From NCBI GenBank assembly GCA_037176885.1, contig JAWWNJ010000040.1, positions 1,240,001 to 1,304,000 on the forward strand: a DNA stretch of 64,000 nt, given 5' to 3'. The notes under the pieces are model-generated. The model was given only the letters and a program-made list of their open reading frames with translations, did not search any database and was not told the DNA's origin. Shown here piece by piece: positions 10,281 to 20,962 of this stretch (position 1 is the first letter of the stretch; each line of letters begins with the position of its first letter). Origin of the DNA: Favolaschia claudopus. Lineage: Eukaryota; Basidiomycota; Agaricomycetes; Agaricales; Mycenaceae. The position numbers were made by a program, and so were the translations under genes.

Positions 10281-11276
10281 CTATTGTTCTGTCATTCTTG
10301 GCTTCTCTGAGCTCTGTCTGGTTGATTCCCCTAGTGTTGACTGCCTCCACAATACGGCAGCCTTCCAAGGAGCTGATGAGCGTGGAGCGGGGGACGGGAC
10401 GGCAGTGGGCATGGCCACCGAGGGGACATGAGGAGTAGAGCTGGGGCGGGGGGTAGGAATAGGGGATGCCATTACCTGCGTAGGAATAGAAGTGGTAGCA
10501 GGGTTATGGGGTAGGGAGTGAGAGGCGGGGTAAGAAGACTCCTGTGGTGCAAATCGCACCCCAGGCTTCCTTGGTCGTGTAGTGGCGCCAACTGGGCGCG
10601 GCTGAGCACTGGCCGCTGGAGGGGGTGGAACCGGAGCAGAGGCCAGAGGCGAATAGGGAGGGTGTGCGCGCTTCTTCAGCGGGCGAGCACCTTCACTCGA
10701 AACGTCCAGCAAAACCGGCGCCGGGCCAGGAGGGGGAGGGGCAAGGTCCCCAGAAAGGCGTGACGGACCTTTCTTCTTGGAGCGGATACGCTTACGCATG
10801 AACCGCTTCCCAAGCGCAATCAGCGCTTCACCGATTTGCTGGTCGGTACCACGGATAGAGACACGGCGCTCCAGGGGGGAAGCCTTATCCGTATAGGCTC
10901 GAAGCTGGGCGCCGGAGACGTCGTGCGACTGATGGAGACCCTTACCACCACGGCCAACGATATGCCCGACAACCGAGTCAGGCACCACAAGGGTGCAGGA
11001 GTAGCGGGACGGTGAGTCCTCAGCAGTAGGGAGGGTTTCGGCAAGTGGTATGGCGGTGTGGCCGACAGCGATGATAGCAGGGGTAGGGGCTGGGGTTGTA
11101 GGGGCAGAGCCCCAGCGAGCACCATCCCAGTGGGAGCGCCAGGCATGCCCCCGGGGTGTATAAGCTGCAGCGTCTCCGAACTCTAGGCGATCGAGGCGGT
11201 CATGAAGGCGCTCCAGTTCGCTTCGAAGGAGAGAGCAGTAGGAATAGAGATCCTGAGGGGCCGAGGGGGTTGCCAT
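10281..11276 (-). CDS. KH-domain protein of unknown function, possibly from a retroelement
   Basis: A 331-aa open frame without introns. Residues 1-30 form a probable helix (SELERLHDRLDRLE). A type I KH RNA-binding domain spans about residues 90-160, with VVGHIVGRGGKGLHQ carrying the GxxG loop. A basic patch (KRIRSKKK) follows and the last half is a Pro/Ser-rich tail. A TATA box sits about 180 bp upstream at 11454-11459, after which comes a C/T-rich leader. The intronless frame, the LTR-like leader and the neighbours suggest a retroelement-derived ORF1, but I see no reverse transcriptase attached; a host gene is also possible. Confidence 0.6.
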   Translation of the reverse strand: MATPSAPQDLYSYCSLLRSELERLHDRLDRLEFGDAAAYTPRGHAWRSHWDGARWGSAPTTPAPTPAIIAVGHTAIPLAETLPTAEDSPSRYSCTLVVPDSVVGHIVGRGGKGLHQSHDVSGAQLRAYTDKASPLERRVSIRGTDQQIGEALIALGKRFMRKRIRSKKKGPSRLSGDLAPPPPGPAPVLLDVSSEGARPLKKRAHPPYSPLASAPVPPPPAASAQPRPVGATTRPRKPGVRFAPQESSYPASHSLPHNPATTSIPTQVMASPIPTPRPSSTPHVPSVAMPTAVPSPAPRSSAPWKAAVLWRQSTLGESTRQSSEKPRMTEQ

Positions 11277-11453
11277 AGCAAGGGAGGTGTGAGGTCGATG
11301 GTAGGGTGAGGGCAGAGTAGGAGGTAGAGTGGTTGACTGGGGCTAGGAGAGTGCCAGAGTCGAATAGAAGGTTTGTTATGCTGTGAGGGGAGAAGGGCCC
11401 AGGAACCAAGTCGATAACAAACCTGGGGATCAGAGATCCCCAGCGGACTACTC

Positions 11454-11459
11454 TATATA
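11454..11459 (-). promoter_or_regulatory. TATA box of the KH-domain ORF
   Basis: GTATATAGAG on minus, followed by a pyrimidine-rich leader of about 180 nt to the ATG at 11276. Spacing is suitable for a fungal or LTR promoter. Confidence 0.45.
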
Positions 11460-11713
11460 CAAGAGGTGACGTAAGATATGACATAAGTAGCACAGCATGA
11501 TGTCTTCTGGACTGAGAACTTCTACTCAAGTCAGAAGACGTCATAGCTGTGGAGTCCCCTGACAGGCAGGGGGTTTTTCGATACTTTCTGGGCAGAATTG
11601 GCTGAAATATAATGTACATCACTCAATATTACCATAAAAGGTTATTCGGGCCGAGCCTTCTCAGTACCGCCAAACAAGAACAACACGGAATGTTCTGGCC
11701 TCTGTGCCTTCAA

Positions 11714-11930
11714 TGTTGAAGTCTGGGTATGTATTTGTCCCGTTCACACTATTGGCAGAATAGCTCAGTTGGATACCTTCGGGGGAATCGAACCTGCGAC
11801 CTTCTCATATCATGTGAGATGCTCTGACCCGAAGGTATCCGACTGAGACCTTCTCATATCATGACCCGAAGGTATCCGACTGAGCTATTCTGCCAATAGT
11901 ATGAACGGGACAAATACCCAGACTTCAACA
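11714..11930 (-). repeat. Large palindrome with tRNA-like A and B boxes
   Basis: Arms of roughly 70 bp (TGTTGAAGTCTGGGTAT... and inverse) surround a short spacer. Read on minus, the arm contains GGCAGAATAGCTCAGTCGG, which fits a tRNA 5' half with an A box (TAGCTCAGTCGG), and the spacer contains GGTTCGATTCC, a perfect B box. A 35-bp part with GATACCTTCGGGTCA is duplicated. The anticodon arm would have A at position 33, so it is not a normal tRNA. The right end on minus reads GGGGGAGTG then TTGAAG, like a purine tract and LTR start. Possible pol III-type relic or LTR fold-back. Confidence 0.5.
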
Positions 11931-12156
11931 CTCCCCCGGACCGAAGCACTATAGTGGGCTCCGGCAACTAAAGGGCCGAAAGCGGCAGCTTGGCTCGCTG
12001 GGGGCCTCGGTTCCAACTTTCCAAACCCTAAGGCTTTCTTCCACGGACATCTACTAAAATTCTGAATCAGCAGATTTATTCAAAAGGTTCGTAAAAACAA
12101 AATGAGCATTCGGATTTATTTTTCCCTTTTCATTTTGTTAAAATGCAAGCAGTTTC

Positions 12157-12754
12157 ATGCAGAAGTGGTATCTTGCTAGCCAGACTCGTATTGATGGTTT
12201 GAAACTGGATGCCCATATTACAGAGCTTGGGGCTTTGATGCTAGAAAAGGGATGGGAAGGGAAGATGCGCCGCCAGATCCTTGGTGCCAAGATGAAAGTC
12301 GGGCAGCCCTTTGCAGACTGGGCATATGAAATTCAGAATCTCAATGCAATTCTATCCCAGGCAGCAGCTACCTTTGCAGTGGACGACTCGCACCTGAAAA
12401 ATATACTTGATGCTGGGCTCACTGAAGACTTGCAGAAGGATCTTGACACTGAGCCTATCCTTGCCAGCGAGCTTAATGCCTGGATTGCTGAAGTAAAAGG
12501 CCGTGACGATCGTCTCAAGTTTGAGACTGAGCGCATGCAGGTTGTTGTTGGAGACCCTTCGGTCGAAACCAAAAGGCAAACCTAGCCTACTGGACCGGCT
12601 TAGCTCACCAAAGCCCACCTTGGCTTTGCGCCTCTCTTCACCTTCCCCGGCTGCAGTGCAGAAATGCCCTCCCTTGACAGATGGCGAGAAGGCACTCCTC
12701 GACCTCCATGATGGCTGCCGCCGTTGCCGCCAGGTTTGAATTGGCCACCGCACT
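12157..12754 (+). pseudogene. gypsy gag fragment
   Basis: The first frame (12157-12585) matches the capsid part of Agaricomycete gypsy gag (MKVGQPFADWAYEIQNLN). The frame shifts by one near 12550; the next frame continues to the zinc knuckle CRRC...GHRTLNC, which is broken by a TGA at 12737-12739 and then runs into the protease frame at 12755. Two independent lesions. Confidence 0.8.
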
Positions 12755-14601
12755 TTGAATTGTGATGGCACATTCCCAGATGCTGCCACATACAAGACCC
12801 TGACACAGGCTGATGCAGTTGCACAAGCAGCTGCTAGAGGCAAAACTCTCAAGGTCAAACGTGAACCAGCTGCAGCTGTTCGCCCCAAGGACAAGGATAT
12901 CCTCGCTGCAGATTATGAGGAATCTGACTCTGACTCTGATGGGTATGTTTTGCCTCCACTCACAGTTCCCCATCTCTATGTCAACCTCACTCTTTCTGGT
13001 CCTTCTATCTCCGATTTCCCTATACCCGTTCGCTCACTGCTTGACATTGGTTGTCCTTCTATAGTTATTAGTGACACTCTGGTCACAAAGCTGGGGTTGA
13101 GGCGATATCCCCTACCTTTAGAAGAGGACAATCTGTCATCATTGTCAGAATCACCACTGAGCTGTAGGGAATATGTGAAGTTGAAAGTATCTTCTGGGGA
13201 TGGTAACTGGACCTCTGGCGTGGTTAGGGCAAAGGTTAATGTTGGTTTATGTATACCGTTGATTTTGGGAACGCCATTTCTAGCCGCAGAACATATCGTG
13301 ATTGACTCTGAACAACGTACTGCAGTGGATAAGCGCACTGGCTTCGACCTCCTCAATAACCCTCTATATCCACCTCGCCAATGGCAACCTGAGTGGGTTA
13401 TCCCACCACCAACACCAAAGAAGCCAAAACGTAAACCACCTGTGTCAGAACCCATTCCATTCAGTCGCAGTGCCGATCTCCCTGTCAGTGTTATGTTGGA
13501 AGTAAAGAATCGAATCGATGATCTAGCTCTACAAAAGCTGCTTCAAGACGAAGATGCTCGGCTAAAAGCCAAACATGCTGATGTATTTCCAACACGCCTA
13601 CCAGACAATACAGATGACCTGCCAGAAAATATTTTACTTCGCATTCGGCTCCGGAACCCTTCAATCACCGTGAAGGGAAAATCTTATCAGCCTGCTCGAA
13701 AGAATCTGGATGCCTGGAAGCGTATGTTGGATGAACATATTGCCGCTGGTCGAATGCGACCATCTTCCTCAGAATATTCATCTCCAGCTTTTGTCGTGCC
13801 CAAATACAAGGGTGGCGTACCAGACCCATCTGTAGATCCTCGCTGGGTGAATGACTATCGTCAACTCAATAAGAATACAATCCGAGACACCTTTCCCCTT
13901 CCTAGAATTGATGATATCTTGGCCGATTGTGGGCGAGGAAAGTTCTTTGGCAAGATGGACATGACAAACAGCTTCTTTCAGACACGTGTACATCCAGATG
14001 ATGTTCATCTCACTGCAGTTCGGACACCATGGGGTCTCTATGAGTGGTTAGTGATGCCACAAGGTGGTTGTAATGCCCCTTCAACACACCAGCGCCGTGT
14101 GACAGAAGCACTCCGACACTTGATAGGAAAGATATGCCATGTCTATGTGGATGACATTATCATCTGGTCCAACTCAATTGAGGAACATACCACAAATGTT
14201 GAGCTTGTCATTGAAGCACTGCGCGCAGCCAAATTGTATTGCAATCCTCGCAAGTCACAGTTATTTGCGACCAAAATTGATTTCCTGGGTCACATCATTT
14301 CTGCACAAGGAATATTTGCAGACCCAAGAAAGGTGGAAAGAATTGTACAGTGGCCACAACCTCGTTCTGCTACTGATGTCCGAGGTTTTCTGGGTCTGGT
14401 CCGATACATTGCTACCTTTCTTCCCAAACTTGCTGAGCATACATCACACCTCACCCCTTTGACAACAAAAGAAGCGGACAAGTTCTTCCCTGCTTGGACT
14501 GATGTTCATGAAAAGGCATTCCAGGCCATCAAAGACATAGTTGTTAGCCGAGACTGTCTCACCGTCATTGATTATGAGGACCCATCAAAAACAATCTATG
14601 T
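12755..14601 (+). pseudogene. gypsy protease and reverse transcriptase
   Basis: Acid-rich linker, retropepsin-like domain (SLLDIGCPSIVIS, then LILGTPFLAAEHIVID) and a gypsy reverse transcriptase: KMDMTNSFFQTRVHPDD, FVVPKYKG, VYVDDIIIW with the catalytic YVDD, FLGHIIS, FLGLVRYI. The protease active site reads D-I-G where D-S/T-G is expected, which should kill it. The frame is cut inside the RNase H start by the insertion at 14602; the last meaningful residues are KTIYV. Confidence 0.9.
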
Positions 14602-15748
14602 ACTAACGGCGTGGGGGTCACCGCAGGTTACTGATGGTGACCTGTCACGTGCCTCTTTGCCCGCCAATTCTACCAGATGTACTAATCATGGTGACTTTGG
14701 CAAAATATATCCTCAATCTGATGAAGTAATCAAACGATTGAATGGATTGTGCTCACGATCGGAAGGATTGAAAGATTTGGTAGTTACTGTACAATCTGAT
14801 AGCTGAAGTTTTGTTTGGCTTTAATTGTAAAACTATTTAATTAGTTTGACAAATGGGTAGTTAAGTATTCTAATTTTTTATACACAAAACAATTTCCTGT
14901 CTATCATCTCTCGATGGTTATTTGGAATTCAAGAGACAGAACATGGCTTTATTTGACAGTGCTTGCACAGAATTCTCCTAGCAAGAATTTCCCACACATC
15001 GGCAATTGCCGCCTTCGTGCTGGCAGTGTGCTGGCGGATACTCGGAGTCCTCGGACTCGGTTCTCCGATCACCAGAGAGTACAATCGTGTATGATAGCGG
15101 ACATCACTTCGTGACAAGTCAGATGCCTAATTTGGAAATCGTTACTGTGCACTCACCTTTTACTGAGTAGTGTTGAAACTGTGTAGAAAGCACTATAAGA
15201 AGGCCAGCTACAGATCCCCCGGGTCAAAACCAAGAAAATCGAAAAATTAGTTTTTTCCTCGACGGATTTCGCGCTTTCGGTCCGGGCCGACCGATGCCCG
15301 GTGGCAGTGTGATGCCATCAGCGCATCAGAATGCTGCCGTGCCAGCTCAAACTGTCAAACAAACACATAGAGTAGTGTCCAATATCGCCAGCAAGCTGTT
15401 GAAGGACTCCAGAGCAGTTGTGGAACACTATGGCAGCATATGAGTGAGCAATACCCGGCCGATTGACCTCAGAACCGCAAGTTAGTTACACACAATTTTG
15501 AACTTTCCGACAAAATTTCGCGCTTTTCTAACCCTATCCTAGGTTTACCCCGATTTCTCTGAAATGAAAATTTTCCTCATAAACCCACCCCATGTTCCTT
15601 CTAAATCTCAAATCTTGGGAAGTTTTGATGAAAATTGCGGCTTGACATGAAGTGATGTCCGCTATCATATTCCGGTGGTTACCTCGGCTAAGCTAAGCGG
15701 GGGTCACCAGCAAGGTAACCAGAGCGGGCTGGTTACCCTAAGTATACT
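14602..15748. mobile_element. 1147-bp non-autonomous DNA element in the gypsy RNase H, itself carrying a nested element
   Basis: It separates two halves of one gypsy protein and is flanked by a 6-bp duplication CTATGT (14596-14601, 15749-15754). Both ends are dense in GGTNACC motifs in either orientation (GGGGGTCACC and GGTTAC left; GGTTACC and GGGGGTCACC right), a subterminal-repeat layout. Superfamily not certain. Its core is split by the element at 15092-15667. Confidence 0.75.
15092..15667. mobile_element. 576-bp TA-flanked miniature element, copy 1
   Basis: Ends TGATAGCGGACATCACTTC and inverse, TA on both sides (15090-15091, 15668-15669). Copy 2 is at 43234-43789, and the two share blocks such as GTGACAAGTCAGAT near the left end and AATTTCGCGCTTTTCTAACC near the right end. 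No coding potential. It is the innermost layer here: TA element in a GGTNACC element in gypsy. Confidence 0.88.
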
Positions 15749-15754
15749 CTATGT

Positions 15755-16740
15755 TACTACAGATGCCAGTGATCGCCGCACAGGCGCTGTTCTTAGTTTT
15801 GGAGAAACTTGGGAGACTGCACGTCCTGTCGCTTTTGATTCTTATCAGTTGAATGCTGCAGAACAAAATTATCCTGTTCACGAGAAGGAACTGCTTGCTA
15901 TCGTGAAGGCACTAAAGAAATGGAGAAGCTCACTTCTCAATGTGCACTTCAAGGTGATGACAGATCACAGGACCTTGGAATATTTTCAAGCCCAGAAAGA
16001 CATGTCTCGTCGACAATCCAGATGGTCAATGTACATGGCTGATTTCGACTACGACATTCATTACATCAAGGGAGAGGAAAATTCTGTCGCAGATGCCTTG
16101 TCACGGTTGCCTTCTAGAGACCAAGTGACCGAGATGACACCATTGACCGCCGCTGCCCTTCTTTCTTCAACTCATCTACCCAAAAGAGATCGGATTCCAG
16201 CTGCTGCCGGCACGCTAAAGATCTCTGCAGATGAAGAATTTCTACGCCGGATCACCGCCGCGTATGATACCGATGACTTCACCAAACAGCTTGAATCAGG
16301 TATTGCATCTGGGAGCATTCCAGGTGTGTGCCGAAGTCCTGGACAGAATCTGGTCTACATTGGGGACCGCTTGGTAATTCCAAAGGATGCAGAGGTCCGA
16401 GAACTGCTTTACCACCTTGCACATGATTCATTGGGGCACTTTGGGTTCACAAAGAGTTATAACGCACTCAGAAATTCATTCTATTGGCCAAATATGCGCC
16501 GGGACCTTGAAGAAGCTTACATACCTTCATGTGTTCAGTGCCAGCGAAACAAGAGTCGGACAAAGAAACCAGTTGGACCCTTACATCCACTACCAATACC
16601 AGATGGCAGATTCGAGAATGTGGCTTTGGATTTCATTGGACCACTCCCTATGGATGGAGGGTTTGATGATCCTTACAATGACAGACCTTTTGGGGGCAGA
16701 TGTGCAGATTGCTGCTGTACACTCTGATGACACTGCTGAA
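15755..16740 (+). pseudogene. gypsy RNase H and integrase fragment
   Basis: Resumes with RNase H (TTDASDRRTGAVLSFG; YPVHEKELLAIVKALKKW; TDHRTLEYF; NSVADALSR) and goes on to the integrase zinc domain (H-x4-H in HDSLGHFG context and CVQCQ) and the start of the rve core (VALDFIGPLP). Near 16670 the frame shifts by one (the next frame reads LTMTDLLGADV), and near 16740 the sequence leaves the family altogether, so two catalytic residues and the C-terminus are absent. Confidence 0.88.
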
Positions 16741-17828
16741 CAGACTGAAATGACCCAAGAGGGGTCCGACGTCAAACACGTGAAGTGATGGGTGGGCCAG
16801 ATCCAGAGATCTGACGCCTCTTGAAATGACCGATTTTTCCGGGCCGCGGAAACCACCAGACACGTAGCGGTCACGTGCCGTGAATTTGCTTCGAATGCTC
16901 CTCCACTGTTCTTCCTCGTCGTCCACCATAAAACCGGTCTTGGGCGGCTGCCAAGCTCTAGTACACTACTGCGCTGTGCCCTCCACCGTTCATGTTCCTT
17001 CTATTGTGCAACCTGTGCACTGGATTGGTCCACCTGAAAGTATTGCGAAAATCGTTATCCCAATATCTCCTCATTACTTTACCGGCCGGCAGTATGCCAT
17101 TCTGGACGAAATACGAAGTTGTGGTTGCAAGTTGGAGGAAGTGGGCTGCGCTGTTTGGTACGCATACTGTACTGGTCTTATGAAGTCCTCCTTGCGACAA
17201 GCTTCCTAGTGGAAACCCATTAGGGGCGCGGGTAATCCATCCCTGCCCATCATGCCCAGCGTCACATACAATCAGTAGCTGTCTCTTCCTTCCCGCTGCC
17301 GTCAGAATGAGCGATGACTTCCTCCCCGCCAACATGGGTTTGCCAGCCGTGCATAATCGAAGGGCATCTTTTTCTGCTGAAGATCGGCGGGAATCACAGT
17401 TCGAACATGAACCTGCCTGGTGGGCTATTTACTGCCTATCATTTGTTAGGCTTGCTTACATAGTCAAATTGAAGGTCCACTAGGATACCGTTGTCCGCCT
17501 GGGACCACTTTCATACGCCCACCAGCAGTCCGCAGCCCCTCGCCAGCCCGCTGGAAGGTGTCCGCATTCGAACTGTTGAACGAGCATTGCGACCACTTGG
17601 GCTCCGTCCCACCATAAGGCTCGTAGCCCCCAGCCGGCTTCGTCGGCAGGCTGGACTCCCTTTTTGAAAATCCATAACCGATGCGGACGTTAGCACCACG
17701 TACGCTTTCGAGCTCTTTCAGCAATTCCGACAAAAATGACTCCACAAACCTCAGATGCGACGCATTGGGTCTTTCAAGCTACAAAGGTCCTCCATCATCG
17801 CCTTGAACAAATCAGCGGTGGCCCGTTA
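16741..17828. other. Unassigned stretch with one unrecognised minus-strand ORF
   Basis: No element ends seen. On minus, 17745-17464 is open for 93 aa and ends with a stop; the composition is protein-like (SELLKELESVRGANVRIGY, later FNSSNADTFQRAGEGL, ending GGQRYPSGPSI). It looks like the C-terminal exon of a gene whose upstream part I cannot find. I do not recognise the family. Confidence 0.35.
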
Positions 17829-18102
17829 CAGCTGTTTTACGGTTTTTGTCCGGTTTTTGATCGAGTGGGGCATTTCGTTTCTTGTTTACACCTGTATGCC
17901 TCTGAGTCACCATGGCTCCACTCTGACCTCAGATTGGGCTATTTCCAGCCATTTTGCTCCACCAGTGAATGCAGTGGGGCTGCGGTGGAGCGGTTGAACT
18001 GCCTCCGGCTCCTCGGCGAGGGTATGCACAAGCAATCACAGGTAAACAACTTCTGAAGAACCCCACTCCATCAAAAACCGGACAAAAACCGTAAAACAGC
18101 TG
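17829..18102. mobile_element. 274-bp TA-flanked miniature element, ACAGCTGTTTTACGG family, copy 1
   Basis: Inverted repeats of about 45 bp starting CAGCTGTTTTACGGTTTTTG, TA at 17827-17828 and 18103-18104. Copy 2 at 41891-42165 is almost identical over its whole length, which means recent spread. Its internal CATGGCTCCACTCTG / GATTGGGCTATTT region codes for nothing convincing. Confidence 0.9.
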
Positions 18103-18104
18103 TA

Positions 18105-20267
18105 TGAAAAGTTACGGCACAAGCCTAAGAGGCAGATGACCGGAGCAATTGCCTCCTCTCCCCCGTGGGAAATCAGCTCAATCGGCTATTGTTAGATTTC
18201 ATGCTGTAAACAGCCTTATCAATATGGTTATAATGTTCTGGCCTCAAGCTCGACGGCGGTTCATCCTATGGCCTCGGGACTAGCGGAATCGTGTTCAGGT
18301 CCCCGGAAGTTAAAATGCGTCAAAAGATACCTGGTGTCAAAAACCCGCGAAATTGGGACCTCTTGACTCGCCTTTCATTTTGAAGGGCTGTTACTTGTAA
18401 TGCTTACTGGGTTCACGTTTCGGTGGTACTATGGTCGTTCACTTAGGGATTTCTGAAAATAATAAATAAAAAAAAAAAGAACAAAAAAAAAGGAAATATC
18501 CCTTGTGCCTCCTCCTTTTGCCTCATTTTGCGGTTCCTGGTGCTCCCTGCGCCGCCCTAATCGTCCTCGAACGTCTTTGACCTCTTCAACTCCAATACTC
18601 GGAGAAAAATGCCCTCCAACCTCCGCATTCCGATCCTATAGAGGCTGGGTGACACTGGGGAGCTTCTGGCTTCTCTGGGGTAGGAGATCCTCTTTTTTGC
18701 ATTCTCTGTGAATTATGTGCACTCTCGAACGCTCGCAAACTGCGTGATGGAGTAGGTGTCCGTCAGATTTGGGATGGTTTGGGTGATGGCTCCTTTGGAT
18801 TACGGTGCGTGCCAACTCCGCTCATACGTATGTCTCCGGGTGAAACATCTCTTTTATCGACATCTGATCTCTCCCCAGTTTCCCCATCAAGCTGTACTCT
18901 GCAATTTCTCCGGTATATGTGATTCGATATTTTTCCGGCCCCCCTTGCCTCAATCCATTCCCTGGCATCTCCCGCGCTGACAACGCCCAACTCAGTGCCC
19001 ATCCCCTGGAGAATTGTGCGTTCATGTATTCCGCACGCTCAGGCCATGTATTTCCGGAGATCCCACTGGCTCCCTCTCCATTATGCGCAAACTTCGCGCG
19101 TCCTTCCTCAAGATTTCTCCCAGTCCCTTCACTTCCTCTCGCCACTCCGATCTTAGCTTCTTCCTGGCATCCTCGCTGATTGGCATCGCCGTAATTGTTC
19201 CGTTTATCAAGTACACGATTACCTAGCACGAATGATACGTTGAAGTTGAGGCAATATCCGTCTCTAAGACACTTGAATACAAAGCTAACAACCAGTTTCT
19301 GGGTCCTAATGGTCTGTCAGTGCTCCCAGAAGGTCTAGAAACGCGAGAAGGAATGGGAGGAGGCTGAATTTCCTTTTTGGAAAACACGCGAAAAAAAACA
19401 ACGTGATTGTCATTATTTTCAGGAATCCCTGTAACCACTACCAAAGTTGTACAAGTCCCAAACCGAAGGCCGAAATGTTTTCGCGTATACCCCTCTGTCG
19501 CCTCCCGAAAAAAAACTTTCAGCAAGTCCCTCTGATGCTTGATACATAGTGTTATACCATTGGTAGGACACACGTTTACACTCTCAGATAAAATGTTCCG
19601 ACTCGGAAGGATTTCGCTACTGGCACAGTTTCAGTGTTCCAACCCATCCGACCCAAACATGACATTCAATCGTGGTTATACGCCCTGGGGCACCGTCGAA
19701 AGTGTGCTCTTAAACAGATAAGCCCTACCAGTGCATAATTCATCGAGCTTACGGCCGGTTTAGTTTTTTTAGTTCGGCTCGCCGCAGCTCGGCGTCCACT
19801 GGGTTTCGACTATCTTGGGGGGTATCGGAGCTCTCCTTGCCCCGTCTCCATTTCTGTTTTACAAGTACGGTTCACGCATTCGCGTTCGTAGCAAGTTTGC
19901 CTCATGCAAGGATTTGGAGGTTAGTGCTACCGTGGCCAATGCGCGCGAGCAAAAAGAACCCTGGCGTCATTTGGCCCAGCCTTTTCAACCTCAACAGACT
20001 GATAGATTAACAGAACGCCGTAGACCACAGACAGGTAGAGCGTGACAAGTACCAGAATAGGTTCTCCAGCAAGCATTTTGAAAGGCCGGAGAACTGTGCG
20101 GTCGATAGTCGCTTTCGGAGACCAGTTGTTCGTTTCCAGAGAGGCATACAGATGTGTGGTGCCTAGAGGGTCTTTGTCCCTTCGGGCTTTGAGCTGTATT
20201 AGGACAACTTGAGCAGCGTTTTTCGAGCAACAGCAGAGCAAAACCTTTTTCAAAAGAGACACAGGCT
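18105..20267. other. Mostly unassigned; A-rich tract and possible small ORF
   Basis: A run of A with few interruptions lies at 18457-18491. On minus, 19216-19022 is open for 64 aa with a strongly charged helical composition (EDARKKLRSEWREEVKGLGE), which may be a remnant exon; I do not recognise it. The 247-aa minus frame ending at 19927 is a by-product of the fold-back arms at 20268-20952. No other feature seen. Confidence 0.35.
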
Positions 20268-20952
20268 CGTAAGGTAGAGAGCAACCAAGTACGGTTGCCC
20301 CACGTGATTTAGCCTTTTCGAGAAGATACTGTACTATTCCGACCGGTTGTTCACATAACGGGTAACGCCCGTCTGTGAACTGAACAATTTTGGTCTCCCT
20401 AACGCATAACAGCGACTTTTTTGGCCCAAAAAGGCAAGAAAATGTCAAAAATTTTGCTCCGGCATTCGCCGGAGCACCATATATGGTAATTTTGTCTTGA
20501 TTGCCGGCCGGTGAACAATGTTTCCAGTGAACAAATAGGCTAACGCGTAACACCCAGTGAACAACCGGTCGGAATAGTACAGTATAGTCCGTTCGTCGTA
20601 TGCTAAGAAGAAAATAGAAAATCTGGCTCAACAGATCTGTGTGCATACATACTAGGTACCTAGAAATCAAATACTATGCATGCAAGATGAGATTCGACGG
20701 ACTAGTTCCCGAATTGATGGCAGACCTCAAAATCCCATCAAATTCATCGTTTTTGCATCATTCAAGAACTAGTCTTTCAATTTTACAACTTTCTCTCAAG
20801 TCCAAGTTTAGGGACCATCGTAGATATGACTCTCCTCAGATCTGTTGAGCCAGATTTTCTATTTTCTTCTTAGCATACGACGAACGGACTATATCTTCTC
20901 GAAAAGGCTAAATCACGTGGGGCAACCGTACTTGGTTGCTCTCTACCTTACG
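20268..20952. mobile_element. Fold-back element with 116-bp inverted arms
   Basis: Left arm 20268-20639 (without the nested element) and right arm 20837-20952 are inverted copies, running from CGTAAGGTAGAGAGC to CAGATCTG, around a 197-bp loop. The left arm is interrupted by a TA-flanked element at 20329-20582, while the right arm keeps the uninterrupted site. No target duplication found. Confidence 0.85.
20329..20582. mobile_element. 254-bp TA-flanked miniature element, CTGTACTATTCCGACCGG family, copy 1
   Basis: Inverted repeats CTGTACTATTCCGACCGGTT with TA at 20327-20328 and 20583-20584. Copy 2 is at 42651-42913. The middle has a CCATATATGG palindrome (20477-20486), which fits the CArG box bound by MADS factors. 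The empty site is preserved in the other arm of the host element (AGATATAGTCC when read on this strand). Confidence 0.92.
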
Positions 20953-20962
20953 TCTCTGATAG

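Larger units (their letters stand above)
12140..16740 (+). mobile_element. Ty3/gypsy retrotransposon, truncated at both ends and interrupted
   Basis: Gypsy order of domains: gag with zinc knuckle, protease, reverse transcriptase, RNase H, integrase. No LTR remains; gag lacks its N-terminus and integrase stops inside its core. A nested insertion (14602-15748) splits RNase H, and there are a nonsense codon and frameshifts in gag and integrase. Confidence 0.9.

Noticed and set aside
11764..11894. Functional tRNA gene on minus
   Set aside because: A and B boxes fit, but the anticodon arm lacks U33, the D-arm is enlarged and the acceptor pairing comes from the larger palindrome.
19927..20670. 247-aa minus-strand ORF
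   Set aside because: It spans the fold-back arm and a nested TA element; the coding look is accidental.
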